DNA of 64,000 nucleotides from Defluviimonas sp. SAOS-178_SWC (GTDB taxonomy: Bacteria; Pseudomonadota; Alphaproteobacteria; Rhodobacterales; Rhodobacteraceae). This document shows, one piece after another, positions 50,606-59,831 of the stretch (position 1 is the stretch's first letter; each line of letters starts with the position of its first letter). The translations under genes and the position numbers were made by a program. The notes under the pieces were generated by a model. The model was not told the origin of the DNA, searched no databases, and saw nothing but the letters and a program-made list of their open reading frames with translations. The stretch is taken from positions 62,001 through 126,000 of the forward strand of contig NZ_CP156080.1 of assembly GCF_039830135.1 (NCBI RefSeq), read 5' to 3'.

Positions 50606-51108
50606 TGGCCCGGAAGCTGGTTCCGCAACCGCTGACGCAGGCCGCCTTCGAACCCTATGGCGACGTCATCGAGGTCGCCGGCGCGCCGGACAAGCTGATC
50701 AACCAGGGCATGTGCGGCCGTCACCACGACCGCGCGCGCCTCGACTTTCATGAAGGTCGCGCGGGCATCAGCCTGTTCGACGCCAAGGCCCGGACCTTTC
50801 CCCATGTCGTCGACATGGTCGAGCGCCACCCCGATGGCAGCCAGGCCTTCATCCCGCTCAGCGGCGTGCCGTTCCTCGTCATCGTCGCCGATGACGAGGA
50901 TGGCCGTCCGGTGAACCTCAAGGCCTTCGTCACCGGCCCCGGCCAGTCAATCAATCTCCTGCGCGGCGTCTGGCACGGCGTTCTCGCGCCGGTCGAAAAA
51001 CCCGGCCAATACATCGTCGTAGACCGCATCGGGGACGGGCCGAATCTGGAAGAACACTGGTTCGAAGAACCCTTCGTGATCGACAGTGCGACCCCGCAGC
51101 AGCCGTAA
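50605..51108 (+). CDS. allA: Ureidoglycolate lyase
   Basis: Cleaves ureidoglycolate to glyoxylate and urea. The 167-residue cupin-type protein shows KLVPQPLTQAAFEPYGDVIE at the N-terminus, VERHPDGSQAFIPLSGVPFL with metal-site His and Gln, and NLLRGVWHGVLAPVEKPGQY with the second His. It is coupled to puuE (start overlaps the stop). The allantoate-hydrolysing step between them is not encoded in the window. Glyoxylate made here is the substrate of glcB at 44126. Confidence 0.93.
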   Translation: MARKLVPQPLTQAAFEPYGDVIEVAGAPDKLINQGMCGRHHDRARLDFHEGRAGISLFDAKARTFPHVVDMVERHPDGSQAFIPLSGVPFLVIVADDEDGRPVNLKAFVTGPGQSINLLRGVWHGVLAPVEKPGQYIVVDRIGDGPNLEEHWFEEPFVIDSATPQQP

Positions 51109-51180
51109 CCGGCGCGCGTTGAATCTGAATATCACCGGCTCGCCCGGGCGAGCCTTCCAGACGTCCTTGGAGGCGCATTC

Positions 51181-53838
51181 ATGACCGAGAAATTTATCGA
51201 CATCGATCCGCTTGAGTCCCAGGAATGGCGCGACGCGGTTGCCGACGTAATCGAGCGCGACGGCGCCAACCGCGCGCATTTCCTGCTTGACCAGGCCGTA
51301 AGCCAGGCCCGCGCCGCGGGCGCGACGCTGCCGTTTTCCTCCACCACGCCCTACCAGAACACGATCCCGGCCGATGGTCAGGCCGACTTCCCCGGCGATC
51401 TGGAGATGGAGTGGCGGATCCGCACCATCAACCGCTGGAACGCGATGGCGACGGTCGTGCGGCGCAACAAGGAATCGAGCGAATATGGCGGCCATATCGC
51501 CTCTTTCGCCTCGTCGGCGGTCATGTACGACATCGGGCTCAACCACTTCTGGCGCTCGAAATCGGCCATTCACGGCGGCGATCTGGTGTTCTTCCAGGGT
51601 CATGTGATCCCCGGCATCTACGCACGGTCCTTCATGGAGGGCCGGATCAGCGAGGCCGAGCTGGAGAATTTCCGCTCCGAGGTCGCGGGCGGCGGGCTGT
51701 CGTCCTATCCGCATCCCTGGCTGATGCCGGATTACTGGCAGTTCCCGACCGTCTCGATGGGCCTTGGCCCGCTGATGGCGATCTATCAGGCGCGGTTCAT
51801 GAAATACATGCACAACCGCGGCCTCATCGACATGGCGGACCGCAAGGTCTGGTGCTTCCTCGGCGACGGCGAGATGGACGAACCGGAAAGCCGCGGCGCC
51901 ATCGACCTTGCCGCGCGTGAGGGGCTCGACAACCTGATCTTCGTCGTCAACTGCAACCTCCAGCGCCTCGACGGCCCGGTCCGGGGCAACGGCAAGATCG
52001 TGCAGGAGCTTGAGGGCGACTTCCGCGGCGCCGGCTGGAACGTGATCAAGCTCTTGTGGGGCAAGGGCTGGGACGAACTGCTGGAAAAGGACGTCACGGG
52101 CCGCCTGCGCCAGCTGATGGACGAAACCGTCGACGGCGACTACCAGACCTTCAAGTCGAAGGACGGCGCCTATATCCGCAAGCATTTCTTCGGCAAGTAT
52201 CCCGAAACCGCCGCCCTTGTCGCGGACTGGACCGACGAACAGATCTGGGCGCTGCGCCGTGGCGGCCACGACCCCGAAAAGGTCTACACCGCCTTCAAGC
52301 GCGCCACCGAAACCAAGGGCCAGCCGACCTGCCTTCTGGTCAAGACAGTCAAGGGCTACGGGATGGGCACGGCCGGCGAAGGGCAGAACATCACCCACCA
52401 GCAGAAGAAGCTGGCCGAGGATCAGCTGCGCGCCTTCCGCGACCGGTTCCAGATCCCGATCGACGACAAGGACTTGCCGAAGGCGCCCTTCGTCAGCCTC
52501 AACAACGCGCAGAAGTCCTACCTTGCCGATCGCCGCAAGGCGCTTGGCGGCGACTTCCCGAAGCGCGAATGGCGCGACACGCCGAAGCTTGACATCCCCT
52601 CGCTCGACAAGTTCGAGGGCCAGCTCAAGGGCACCGGCGACCGCGAGATCTCGACCACGATGGCCTTCGTCCGCATCCTGACGACGCTGCTGCGCGACAA
52701 GGGCGTGGGCAAGCATGTGGTGCCGATCGTGCCCGACGAAAGCCGCACCTTCGGCATGGAGGGGCTGTTCCGCTCAGCCGGCATCTACAACCCGCTTGGG
52801 CAGAACTACACGCCCGAGGATGCCGACCAGATGATGTTCTACAAGGAAACGACCGACGGTCAGGTCCTTCAGGAAGGCATCAACGAGGCGGGCGCGATGG
52901 CGGACTGGATCGCGGCGGCGACGTCGTATTCCAACCACGGCGTGCCGATGATCCCGTTCTTCATCTACTATTCGATGTTCGGCTTCCAGCGGATCGGCGA
53001 TCTTGCCTGGGCGGCGGGCGACAGCCGCTGCCGCGGCTTCATGCTGGGCGGCACCGCCGGACGGACCACGCTGAACGGCGAGGGGCTGCAACACGAGGAC
53101 GGCCACAGCCACATCCTTGCGGGGACCATCCCGAACTGCATCACCTACGACCCGACCTTCAGCTACGAGGTGGCGGTCATCGTCCATCACGGGCTGAAGC
53201 GGATGTATGCCGATCAGGACGACGTCTTCTTCTACCTGACCCTGATGAACGAGAACTACGCCCATCCCGACATGCCGATGGGCGTCGAGGAGGACATCGT
53301 GCGGGGTCTCTACCGGCTTCGCGAAACCAGGAAGCCCGGCAAGAAGCACGTCAACCTGCTGGGCTCGGGCACGATCCTGATGCAGGCGATCAAGGCCGCC
53401 GAGATGCTTCAGGCGGATTTCGGCGTCACCTCCGACATCTGGTCGGCCACGAGCCTCAACGAACTGGCCCGCGACGGACAGGACTGCGCCCGGATCAACC
53501 GGCTCAATCCCTTCGCGGAACAGCGCGTGCCCTTCGTCACCCAGCAGCTGGCGAAGGCCCAGGGCCCGGTGATCGCGGCGACCGACTACATGAAGAACTA
53601 CGCCGAGCAGATCCGCGCCTTCGTGCCGAACCGCTTCACCGTTCTCGGCACCGACGGCTTCGGGCGATCGGACAGCCGCGTGAACCTGCGGCGCTTCTTC
53701 GAAGTCGACGCGCACCACATCGCGGCGGCCGCGATGGTGGACCTCTTCCGCGAGGGCGCCGTGACGAAGAAGGATCTCGAAGCGGCCCTGAAGAAATATG
53801 ACATCGACGGCGGCAAGCCGAACCCCCGGCTGGCGTGA
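51181..53838 (+). CDS. aceE: Pyruvate dehydrogenase E1, homodimeric type
   Basis: Thiamine-diphosphate E1 of the pyruvate dehydrogenase complex, decarboxylating pyruvate and acetylating the lipoyl group of E2. At 885 residues it is the single-chain (homodimeric) AceE type. Visible are EYGGHIASFASSAVMYDIGL, the ThDP motif VWCFLGDGEMDEPESRGAID with NLIFVVNCNLQRLDGPVRGN, and FIYYSMFGFQRIGDLAWAAG. Many alphaproteobacteria use the two-chain PdhA/PdhB type instead, so an extra or acquired complex is likely. First gene of aceE-aceF-lpd. Confidence 0.95.
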   Translation: MTEKFIDIDPLESQEWRDAVADVIERDGANRAHFLLDQAVSQARAAGATLPFSSTTPYQNTIPADGQADFPGDLEMEWRIRTINRWNAMATVVRRNKESSEYGGHIASFASSAVMYDIGLNHFWRSKSAIHGGDLVFFQGHVIPGIYARSFMEGRISEAELENFRSEVAGGGLSSYPHPWLMPDYWQFPTVSMGLGPLMAIYQARFMKYMHNRGLIDMADRKVWCFLGDGEMDEPESRGAIDLAAREGLDNLIFVVNCNLQRLDGPVRGNGKIVQELEGDFRGAGWNVIKLLWGKGWDELLEKDVTGRLRQLMDETVDGDYQTFKSKDGAYIRKHFFGKYPETAALVADWTDEQIWALRRGGHDPEKVYTAFKRATETKGQPTCLLVKTVKGYGMGTAGEGQNITHQQKKLAEDQLRAFRDRFQIPIDDKDLPKAPFVSLNNAQKSYLADRRKALGGDFPKREWRDTPKLDIPSLDKFEGQLKGTGDREISTTMAFVRILTTLLRDKGVGKHVVPIVPDESRTFGMEGLFRSAGIYNPLGQNYTPEDADQMMFYKETTDGQVLQEGINEAGAMADWIAAATSYSNHGVPMIPFFIYYSMFGFQRIGDLAWAAGDSRCRGFMLGGTAGRTTLNGEGLQHEDGHSHILAGTIPNCITYDPTFSYEVAVIVHHGLKRMYADQDDVFFYLTLMNENYAHPDMPMGVEEDIVRGLYRLRETRKPGKKHVNLLGSGTILMQAIKAAEMLQADFGVTSDIWSATSLNELARDGQDCARINRLNPFAEQRVPFVTQQLAKAQGPVIAATDYMKNYAEQIRAFVPNRFTVLGTDGFGRSDSRVNLRRFFEVDAHHIAAAAMVDLFREGAVTKKDLEAALKKYDIDGGKPNPRLA

Positions 53839-53859
53839 TCGGGCAAGAGGAGACAGAAC

Positions 53860-55152
53860 ATGGCAACCGAAGTGAAAGTGCCCGATATCGGTGATTTCTC
53901 CGATGTCCCGGTGATCAACATCCTGGTCGGCGTCGGCGACGTGATCTCCGCCGAGGATCCCCTGGTGGAACTGGAAAGCGACAAGGCGACGCTGGAGGTT
54001 CCCTCTCCGGCCGCCGGCAAAATCGCGGAGATCAAGGTCAAGGAAGGCGACCGGGTTTCGCAGGGCTCGCTGATCCTGCTGCTCGAGGACGCCGGCGCTG
54101 CCGGGGCCCCTGCACCCGCAGCCGCCGCTGCCCCGGCGCCTGCCGCCCCCGCAACGCCGGCACCTGCCGCCGCAGCGGCCCCCGCGCCCGTTGCGGCCCC
54201 GGCACCCGTCACCGATGCAGGGTTCGGCAAGGCACATGCCTCGCCCTCGGTCCGTGCCTTCGCCCGCCAGCTCAATGTCGACCTGTCGCGGGTCAACGGA
54301 ACCGGCCGCAAGGGCCGCATCCTGCGCGAGGACGTGACCACATTCTTCAAATCCAGCTCTGTCCCCGCCGCCGCCGGCGGCGGCGCCGTTCAGGGCGGCA
54401 TGGGCATCCCGCCGATCCCGGCTGTCGACTTCACGAAGTTCGGACCCGTCGAGGACGTGGAAATGCCGCGGATCAAGAAGCTCTCGGGCCCGGCGCTGCA
54501 CCGGTCCTGGCTCAACATCCCGCATGTCACCCATAACGAGGAAGCCGACATCACCGGCCTCGATGCCTACCGCAAGGAGCTTGACACCGCCGCCAAGCCC
54601 GAGGGCTACCGCGTGACGCTGCTCAGCTTCGTGATCAAGGCAAGCGTCTCGGCGCTGAAGGCCCACTGGGAAGTCAACAGCTCCATCCACCCGGATGGCG
54701 ACAAGCTGATCCGCAAGTCCTACTACCATATCGGCTTTGCCGCAGACACGCCGAACGGGCTGGTCGTGCCGGTGATCCGCGATGCCGACCGCAAGGGAAT
54801 CATCGAGATCTCGAAAGAGCTTGGCGAGCTTTCCGCAAAGGCGCGGGACGGCAAGCTCAAGGGCGACGACATGTCGGGCGCCTCGTTCACGATCTCGTCG
54901 CTGGGCGGGATCGGCGGCACCTCGTTTACCCCGATCGTCAACGCGCCCGAGGTGGCGATCCTCGGGCTTACGCGGTCCAAGATGGCGCCGGTCTGGGATC
55001 CCGAGGCCGGCAAGAAGGGCAAGTTCGTCCCCCGTCTGATGCAGCCCCTGTCGCTGTCCTATGATCACCGCGCCATCGACGGCGCGCTTGCCGCGCGCTT
55101 CTGCGCCACGCTGAAACATGTGATGGGCGACGTCCGTCGCCTGATGCTCTGA
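53860..55152 (+). CDS. aceF: Dihydrolipoyl acetyltransferase E2
   Basis: Core E2 of the pyruvate dehydrogenase complex. The 430 residues are one lipoyl domain (1 to about 78; lipoyl Lys in VELESDKATLEVPSPAAG), an Ala/Pro-rich flexible linker (about 82-120), a peripheral-subunit-binding domain (HASPSVRAFARQLNVDLSRV, TGRKGRILREDV), and the catalytic domain with SLSYDHRAIDGALAARFC, the HxxxDG active site. One lipoyl domain is fewer than the three in Escherichia coli. It lies 21 bases after aceE. Confidence 0.95.
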   Translation: MATEVKVPDIGDFSDVPVINILVGVGDVISAEDPLVELESDKATLEVPSPAAGKIAEIKVKEGDRVSQGSLILLLEDAGAAGAPAPAAAAAPAPAAPATPAPAAAAAPAPVAAPAPVTDAGFGKAHASPSVRAFARQLNVDLSRVNGTGRKGRILREDVTTFFKSSSVPAAAGGGAVQGGMGIPPIPAVDFTKFGPVEDVEMPRIKKLSGPALHRSWLNIPHVTHNEEADITGLDAYRKELDTAAKPEGYRVTLLSFVIKASVSALKAHWEVNSSIHPDGDKLIRKSYYHIGFAADTPNGLVVPVIRDADRKGIIEISKELGELSAKARDGKLKGDDMSGASFTISSLGGIGGTSFTPIVNAPEVAILGLTRSKMAPVWDPEAGKKGKFVPRLMQPLSLSYDHRAIDGALAARFCATLKHVMGDVRRLML

Positions 55153-55162
55153 GGGGGCCGTC

Positions 55163-56887
55163 ATGGAAGTCAAAGTCCCCGATATCGGCGATTTCAAGGA
55201 CATCCCGGTCATCTCGATCCTTGTCTCGGTCGGCGACACCGTCGCCGCCGAGGATCCGCTGATCGAGCTTGAATCGGACAAGGCGACGATGGAGGTGCCC
55301 TCCCCGGCCGCCGGCACGATCAAGGAGATCAAGGTCAAGGAGGGCGACAGGGTCTCGAAAGGCGCGCTGATCCTCGTCCTCGAAGGCGCGGGAGCGGCCG
55401 AGGCGCCGAAGCCGGGCGCGCCCGAAGCCCCGAAATCCGTCGCCGCGACCGGAACCGCGTCGGGCAAGGGCGACATCCATGGCGAGGTCGTCGTGCTCGG
55501 CTCCGGCCCCGGCGGATACACGGCCGCCTTCCGCGCCGCCGATCTCGGCAAGAAGGTCGTGCTGATCGAAAAGGACGCCACGCTGGGCGGCGTCTGCCTC
55601 AATGTCGGCTGCATCCCCTCCAAGGCGCTTCTGCACGCCGCGAAGGTCATCACCGAAGCCGAGGAGATGGCGGATCACGGCATCACCTTCGCCAAGCCCA
55701 AGGTCGACATCGCCAAGCTGGCGGGCTGGAAGGCCTCGGTCGTCAATCAGCTCACCGGCGGGCTTTCGGGTCTCGCCAAGGGCCGCAAGGTCGAGGTCGT
55801 GAAGGGCTATGGCCGCTTCACCGGCCCGAACATGATCGAGGTCGAGAAGGACGGCAAGACGACGAAGGTCAGCTTCGACACCTGCATCATCGCGGCCGGG
55901 TCCGAACCGGTGAAACTGCCCTTCGTTCCGCATGACGACCCGCGTGTGATCGATTCCACCGGCGCGCTCGAGCTTGACGGCATTCCCAAGCGCCTGCTGG
56001 TCCTCGGCGGCGGCATCATCGGGCTCGAGATGGCCTGCGTCTATGACGCGCTCGGATCGAAGATCACCGTCGTCGAACTGATGGACCAGATCATTCCCGG
56101 TGCCGACAAGGACATCGTGAAGCCGCTGCACAAGCGGATCGAGGGCCGCTATGAAAAGATCCTGCTGAAGACCAAGGTCACGGCGGTCGAAGCGCAGAAA
56201 TCCGGTCTCAAGGTCACGTTCGAGAACGACAAGGGCGAAAGCTCGACCGATACGTTCGACAAGGTGCTGGTCGCCGTCGGGCGGCGGCCCAACGGCAAGC
56301 TGATCAATGCCGAGGCGGCCGGCGTCGCGGTCGATGATCGCGGCTTCATCGCCGTCGACACCCAGCAGCGCACCGGCGTGCCGCATATCTTCGCCATCGG
56401 CGATGTCGTCGGCCAGCCGATGCTGGCCCACAAGGCGGTGCACGAAGGCAAGGTCGCGGCCGAGGCCGCAGCCGGCCAGAACCGCCACTTCGATGCCCGC
56501 GTCATCCCCTCGGTCGCCTATACCGATCCCGAGGTCGCCTGGGTCGGTCTGACCGAGGCGCAGGCGAAAGAACGGGGCATCAAGGTCGGCAAGGGGGTCT
56601 TCCCCTGGGCCGCGTCCGGTCGCTCGCTGTCGCTTGGCCGTTCCGAGGGTCTGACCAAGGTGCTCTTCGATGAAAGCGACGACCGCGTGATCGGCGCGGG
56701 GATCGTCGGCCCGAATGCGGGCGACCTGGTCGCCGAGGTGGCGCTGGCAATCGAGATGGGCGCCGATGCGGTCGACCTTGGCCACACGATCCATCCGCAT
56801 CCGACGCTGAGCGAGACGGTCAACTTCGCCGCCGAGATGTTCGAGGGAACGATCACCGATCTGATGCCGCCGAAAAAGCGGCACTGA
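55163..56887 (+). CDS. lpdA: Dihydrolipoyl dehydrogenase E3 with N-terminal lipoyl domain
   Basis: E3 flavoprotein that reoxidises dihydrolipoyl groups with NAD+. Residues 1 to about 78 are a lipoyl domain (LIELESDKATMEVPSPAAGT); after a short linker, the FAD domain has VVVLGSGPGGYTAAFRAADL, the redox disulfide GGVCLNVGCIPSKALLHAAK, the NAD domain LLVLGGGIIGLEMACVYDAL, and the C-terminal His/Glu in HTIHPHPTLSETVNFAAEMF. A lipoyl-bearing E3 matches the AceE-type complex of this operon. It lies 10 bases after aceF. Confidence 0.95.
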   Translation: MEVKVPDIGDFKDIPVISILVSVGDTVAAEDPLIELESDKATMEVPSPAAGTIKEIKVKEGDRVSKGALILVLEGAGAAEAPKPGAPEAPKSVAATGTASGKGDIHGEVVVLGSGPGGYTAAFRAADLGKKVVLIEKDATLGGVCLNVGCIPSKALLHAAKVITEAEEMADHGITFAKPKVDIAKLAGWKASVVNQLTGGLSGLAKGRKVEVVKGYGRFTGPNMIEVEKDGKTTKVSFDTCIIAAGSEPVKLPFVPHDDPRVIDSTGALELDGIPKRLLVLGGGIIGLEMACVYDALGSKITVVELMDQIIPGADKDIVKPLHKRIEGRYEKILLKTKVTAVEAQKSGLKVTFENDKGESSTDTFDKVLVAVGRRPNGKLINAEAAGVAVDDRGFIAVDTQQRTGVPHIFAIGDVVGQPMLAHKAVHEGKVAAEAAAGQNRHFDARVIPSVAYTDPEVAWVGLTEAQAKERGIKVGKGVFPWAASGRSLSLGRSEGLTKVLFDESDDRVIGAGIVGPNAGDLVAEVALAIEMGADAVDLGHTIHPHPTLSETVNFAAEMFEGTITDLMPPKKRH

Positions 56888-57034
56888 ACGGACTTCAGCA
56901 AGCAGCACCCGCTATTGCGCGGGTTCCGTACAAGTGATCACGCAGGGCGCATCCGCGCCTTGCGGCGGACGGTTGTCCGCTCCTGCAACGTCAACCGGCG
57001 GTTCACGGCCGCCACATTCTGGAGGAAACGCGAA

Positions 57035-57544
57035 ATGATCTTCACCCGACGAGGAATCCTGGCGACGGCGCTGCTCGCGGCCGCCGGGCCGGATCTGGTG
57101 ATCGCCCATGGCGGCCAGAACTCCTCTGCGATGGAAGAAGTCGCGCCAGAATTTCCCGACATCAAGTTCGTTGTCGTGCAGGGCGGTGTCACCGGCCCGA
57201 ACCTGTCGAGCTACAAGGTGATGCAGGAGGAATCCGCCTGGCTGGCCGGGGCGCTCGCGGGGCTGACGACCAAGACCGGAACCGTCGGCCATATCTCGGG
57301 CATCCGCGTCAAGCCGGGGCTGAAGGGGCGCGGCGGCTTCTACAACGGCCTGATGCACGTGAAGCCGGACGCCAGGTTCCTGACCATCTTTGCCGGCGAT
57401 CAGGACGATAACGAACTGTCCCACCGTGTCGCCGCGGCCGAGGCCGATGCTGGCGCCGACATCATCTTCACCATGCTCAACGCCGGCCGCACCGGCGCGA
57501 TCGAGGTCTCGGTCGAGTTCGAGGGCGAGGAATTCAATCCCTGA
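57035..57544 (+). pseudogene. BMP-family ABC binding protein with deletions
   Basis: A 169-residue remnant of a basic membrane protein (BMP/PnrA-like) periplasmic binding protein, normally 320-360 residues. A signal peptide start (MIFTRRGILATALLAAAG, behind GGAGGAAACG) jumps straight into mid-protein sequence PDLVIAHGGQNSSAMEEVAP, skipping about 60 residues. The central part (SSYKVMQEESAWLAGALAGL; GHISGIRVKPGLKGRGGF; DADIIFTMLNAG-like ADIIFTMLNAGRTGAIEV) is typical, but the protein stops at EGEEFNP, well before the family C-terminus. No permease or ATPase genes remain. BMP proteins bind nucleosides or purines. Confidence 0.75.
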
Positions 57545-57580
57545 GCCACGCCGCCGGACTCCGGCGACCGGAAGAAACGT

Positions 57581-57610
57581 GAAAGCCCCGGCCTGTTGGC
57601 CGGGGCTTTC
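57581..57610. terminator. Bidirectional terminator
   Basis: A 13-bp perfect stem (57581-57593 with 57598-57610, loop TGTT) has A-rich and T-rich ends so that both strands read as hairpin plus U-run. It lies between the BMP remnant and the convergent AmiS/UreI gene. Confidence 0.82.
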
Positions 57611-57639
57611 CTGTCTGGCGCCGCGCCATCGGCGGCGGG

Positions 57640-58152
57640 TCAGGCCAGCACGCCGTAAAACATGCAGAGTGCCGGAAGCCAGCCGGTGAAGATGCCGCAC
57701 AGAAGCGTCGCCAGCGTGGCTGCGCCGCCGATCGGCCGTTGCAGCGCGAGCAGCAAGAAATACATGAACCACAGCACCGCCCAGGCGGCCCAGGCGAGAC
57801 CCAGCCAGAGCGCGAGAAGGCTGTCGGCGCCAAGCGTCTCCTCGATGGCGACGGGCACCACGGTGATCGCGACAAAGAGGCTGAACCAGCCCAGCCCGCG
57901 GCCGTCGACCCCGGTGATCCGGTTGTAGGCGACCCAGAGATAGGTGGTGGTGAAGAGTAGCGTCAGCGCCGCCGACTTCACGGCGGCGGGGTCGGTCGCG
58001 CCGAAGACGCCGTCCGCCGCGACGGCGGCGGTGATCACCGCAACGACCACGTTGATAATCACGATTTCGCGGTCGGCAATCCGGCCCGACATCCAGATCC
58101 CGTTCAGGAACAGGACCGCGCCGACAAAGAGGAGGGAAAGCGGAAGAAGCAT
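57640..58152 (-). CDS. AmiS/UreI-family urea or amide channel
   Basis: A 170-residue membrane protein of the AmiS/UreI family, with about six hydrophobic segments. LLPLSLLFVGAVLFLNGIWM, TYLWVAYNRITGVDGRGLGW (the family LWVxYN-x-GxDGRGLGWF segment) and the C-terminal GWLPALCMFYGVLA are typical. UreI is an acid-gated urea channel, AmiS is linked to amide uptake. Next to purine-degradation genes it may pass urea released by AllA. It follows the NCS2 permease gene on the minus strand, past a terminator. Confidence 0.82.
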   Translation of the reverse strand: MLLPLSLLFVGAVLFLNGIWMSGRIADREIVIINVVVAVITAAVAADGVFGATDPAAVKSAALTLLFTTTYLWVAYNRITGVDGRGLGWFSLFVAITVVPVAIEETLGADSLLALWLGLAWAAWAVLWFMYFLLLALQRPIGGAATLATLLCGIFTGWLPALCMFYGVLA

Positions 58153-58196
58153 GCGGAACGACCTTCGGGTTGCTGTCAGGACGCGTGTTGAGAACT

Positions 58197-58227
58197 GAAA
58201 AGGGGAAGGCGCATCCGCGCCTTCCCC
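58197..58227 (-). terminator. Terminator after the NCS2 permease gene
   Basis: An 11-bp perfect stem (58202-58212 with 58217-58227, loop ATCC on the plus strand) is followed on the minus strand by TTTTC. It ends the minus-strand unit containing the NCS2 permease, so the AmiS/UreI gene must have its own promoter or rely on read-through. Confidence 0.85.
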
Positions 58228-58272
58228 AGATTTAGGTGTCCTCCGCCCGGCAGGCCGGGCGGCACGGACTTG

Positions 58273-59757
58273 TCAGTGACCGCTATCGGCCTTCATCGCG
58301 GCCTCGCGCAGCTCATCTTCGCTGACTTCCTGACCGCCGTTGAAGACGATGTTCAGAAGCACCGCCGAGATCGAGGCGAGCAGGATGCCGGAGTCGATCA
58401 GCGGGTGGATCGCATGGGGCATGTGCATCTTGAAGTCCGGCGCGATCAGCGGGATCATCCCCATGCCGAGCGAGACGGCGACGATGAACCCGTTGCTGCG
58501 GTTGACCTTGAAGTCCACTGAACCGAGGATCCGGACGCCCGTCGCGGCCACCATGCCGAACATCACCAGGCCCGCACCGCCGAGCACCGCCACCGGCAGC
58601 GATTCGACCAGCGCGCCCATCTTCGGCACCAGGCCGAGCACGATCATGATCGCGCCGCCGGTCACGCAGACATAACGCGAGCGGATGCCGGTGACGCCGA
58701 CAAGGCCGACATTCTGGCTGAACGACGTATAGGGGAAGGTGTTGAAGAGGCCGCCGATCAGCGTGCCAAGACCGTCGGTCCTGAGGCCGGCCGACAGCGA
58801 CGGGCGCTCGATCTTCTTGCCGCACATCTCACCCAGCGCGAGGAACATGCCCGTCGATTCGATCATCACCACGATCATGACGAGCGTCATGGTCAGGATC
58901 ATGACCGGATCGAAGATCGGCAGGCCGAAGCGGAACGGCGTGATCAGCTCGAACCAGCCGGCGTTCGCCACCTTGTCGAAATGCATCAGGCCGAGCGCCG
59001 CCGCGACGACGCCGCCGACGATGATGCCGATCAACACCGAGATGTTCGCCAAGAAGCCGCGCGCGTATTTCATCACGAGGATGATCGACACGAGAACCGC
59101 CGCCGAGATGGCGAGGTTGGTGCCCGACGCGTAGAGCGGGTTGTCCATCGACGGCGCGATGTTCAGACCCTTGGGCAGTTCCGGCGCCCCCGGCAGCGCC
59201 TTGATCGCATCCAGCCAGGCCGTGTGTTCGGGGTTAATGATCTTCGGCGCGGTGGGGCCGACCGGAAGTCCGAAGATCCAGTTGATCCCGATCCGCATCA
59301 GCGTGACGCCGATCACCAGGATGATCGTGCCGGTGACGACGGGCGGAAAGAACCGCAGCATCTTGGCGACGAAGGGCGCGATCAGCATGCCGATGATACC
59401 GGCGCCGATGATGGCGCCGAAGATCATCCGCGCGCCGTCGGTTCCGGGGTTGGCGATGGCAATCGACACCATCGGGCCGACCGAGGCGAAGGTCACGCCC
59501 ATCATCACCGGAAGCCGGATGCCGAACCATTTCGACGCGCCGAGCGACTGGATGATCGTCACAAGGCCGCAGACGAACAGGTCGGCCGAGATTAGGAACG
59601 CGACCTGTTCCGGCTCAAGCTTGAGAACGCGCCCGACGATGAGGGGGACGGCGATCGCGCCCGCATACATGACGAGCACATGTTGCAGGCCAAGCGTGAA
59701 CAGCTTCGGCGGTGGCAGGATCTCGTTGACGGCGTCAAACGTAGCATCGGTTGCCAT
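58273..59757 (-). CDS. NCS2-family nucleobase (uric acid/xanthine) permease
   Basis: A 494-residue permease with about 14 helices for nucleobase uptake. The NCS2/NAT marks are the His of FTLGLQHVLVMYAGAIAVP in helix 1 and the signature SQNVGLVGVTGIRSRYVCVT. The family covers xanthine, urate and uracil; urate or xanthine is the natural guess beside puuD, uraH and puuE, but substrate specificity is inferred. It lies between an AmiS gene and malic enzyme on the minus strand. Confidence 0.9.
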   Translation of the reverse strand: MATDATFDAVNEILPPPKLFTLGLQHVLVMYAGAIAVPLIVGRVLKLEPEQVAFLISADLFVCGLVTIIQSLGASKWFGIRLPVMMGVTFASVGPMVSIAIANPGTDGARMIFGAIIGAGIIGMLIAPFVAKMLRFFPPVVTGTIILVIGVTLMRIGINWIFGLPVGPTAPKIINPEHTAWLDAIKALPGAPELPKGLNIAPSMDNPLYASGTNLAISAAVLVSIILVMKYARGFLANISVLIGIIVGGVVAAALGLMHFDKVANAGWFELITPFRFGLPIFDPVMILTMTLVMIVVMIESTGMFLALGEMCGKKIERPSLSAGLRTDGLGTLIGGLFNTFPYTSFSQNVGLVGVTGIRSRYVCVTGGAIMIVLGLVPKMGALVESLPVAVLGGAGLVMFGMVAATGVRILGSVDFKVNRSNGFIVAVSLGMGMIPLIAPDFKMHMPHAIHPLIDSGILLASISAVLLNIVFNGGQEVSEDELREAAMKADSGH

Positions 59758-59831
59758 ATTGTCTTCTCCTCCTCGGAAAACTGATGATTGGGTTATGATC
59801 CGGCGGTCTGGCTTCCGCCGGGCGGCGCTTG

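Noticed and set aside
54097..54216. Alanine/proline repeat in aceF as a possible DNA repeat or inserted element
   Set aside because: It is the normal flexible linker between lipoyl and binding domains of E2 proteins.
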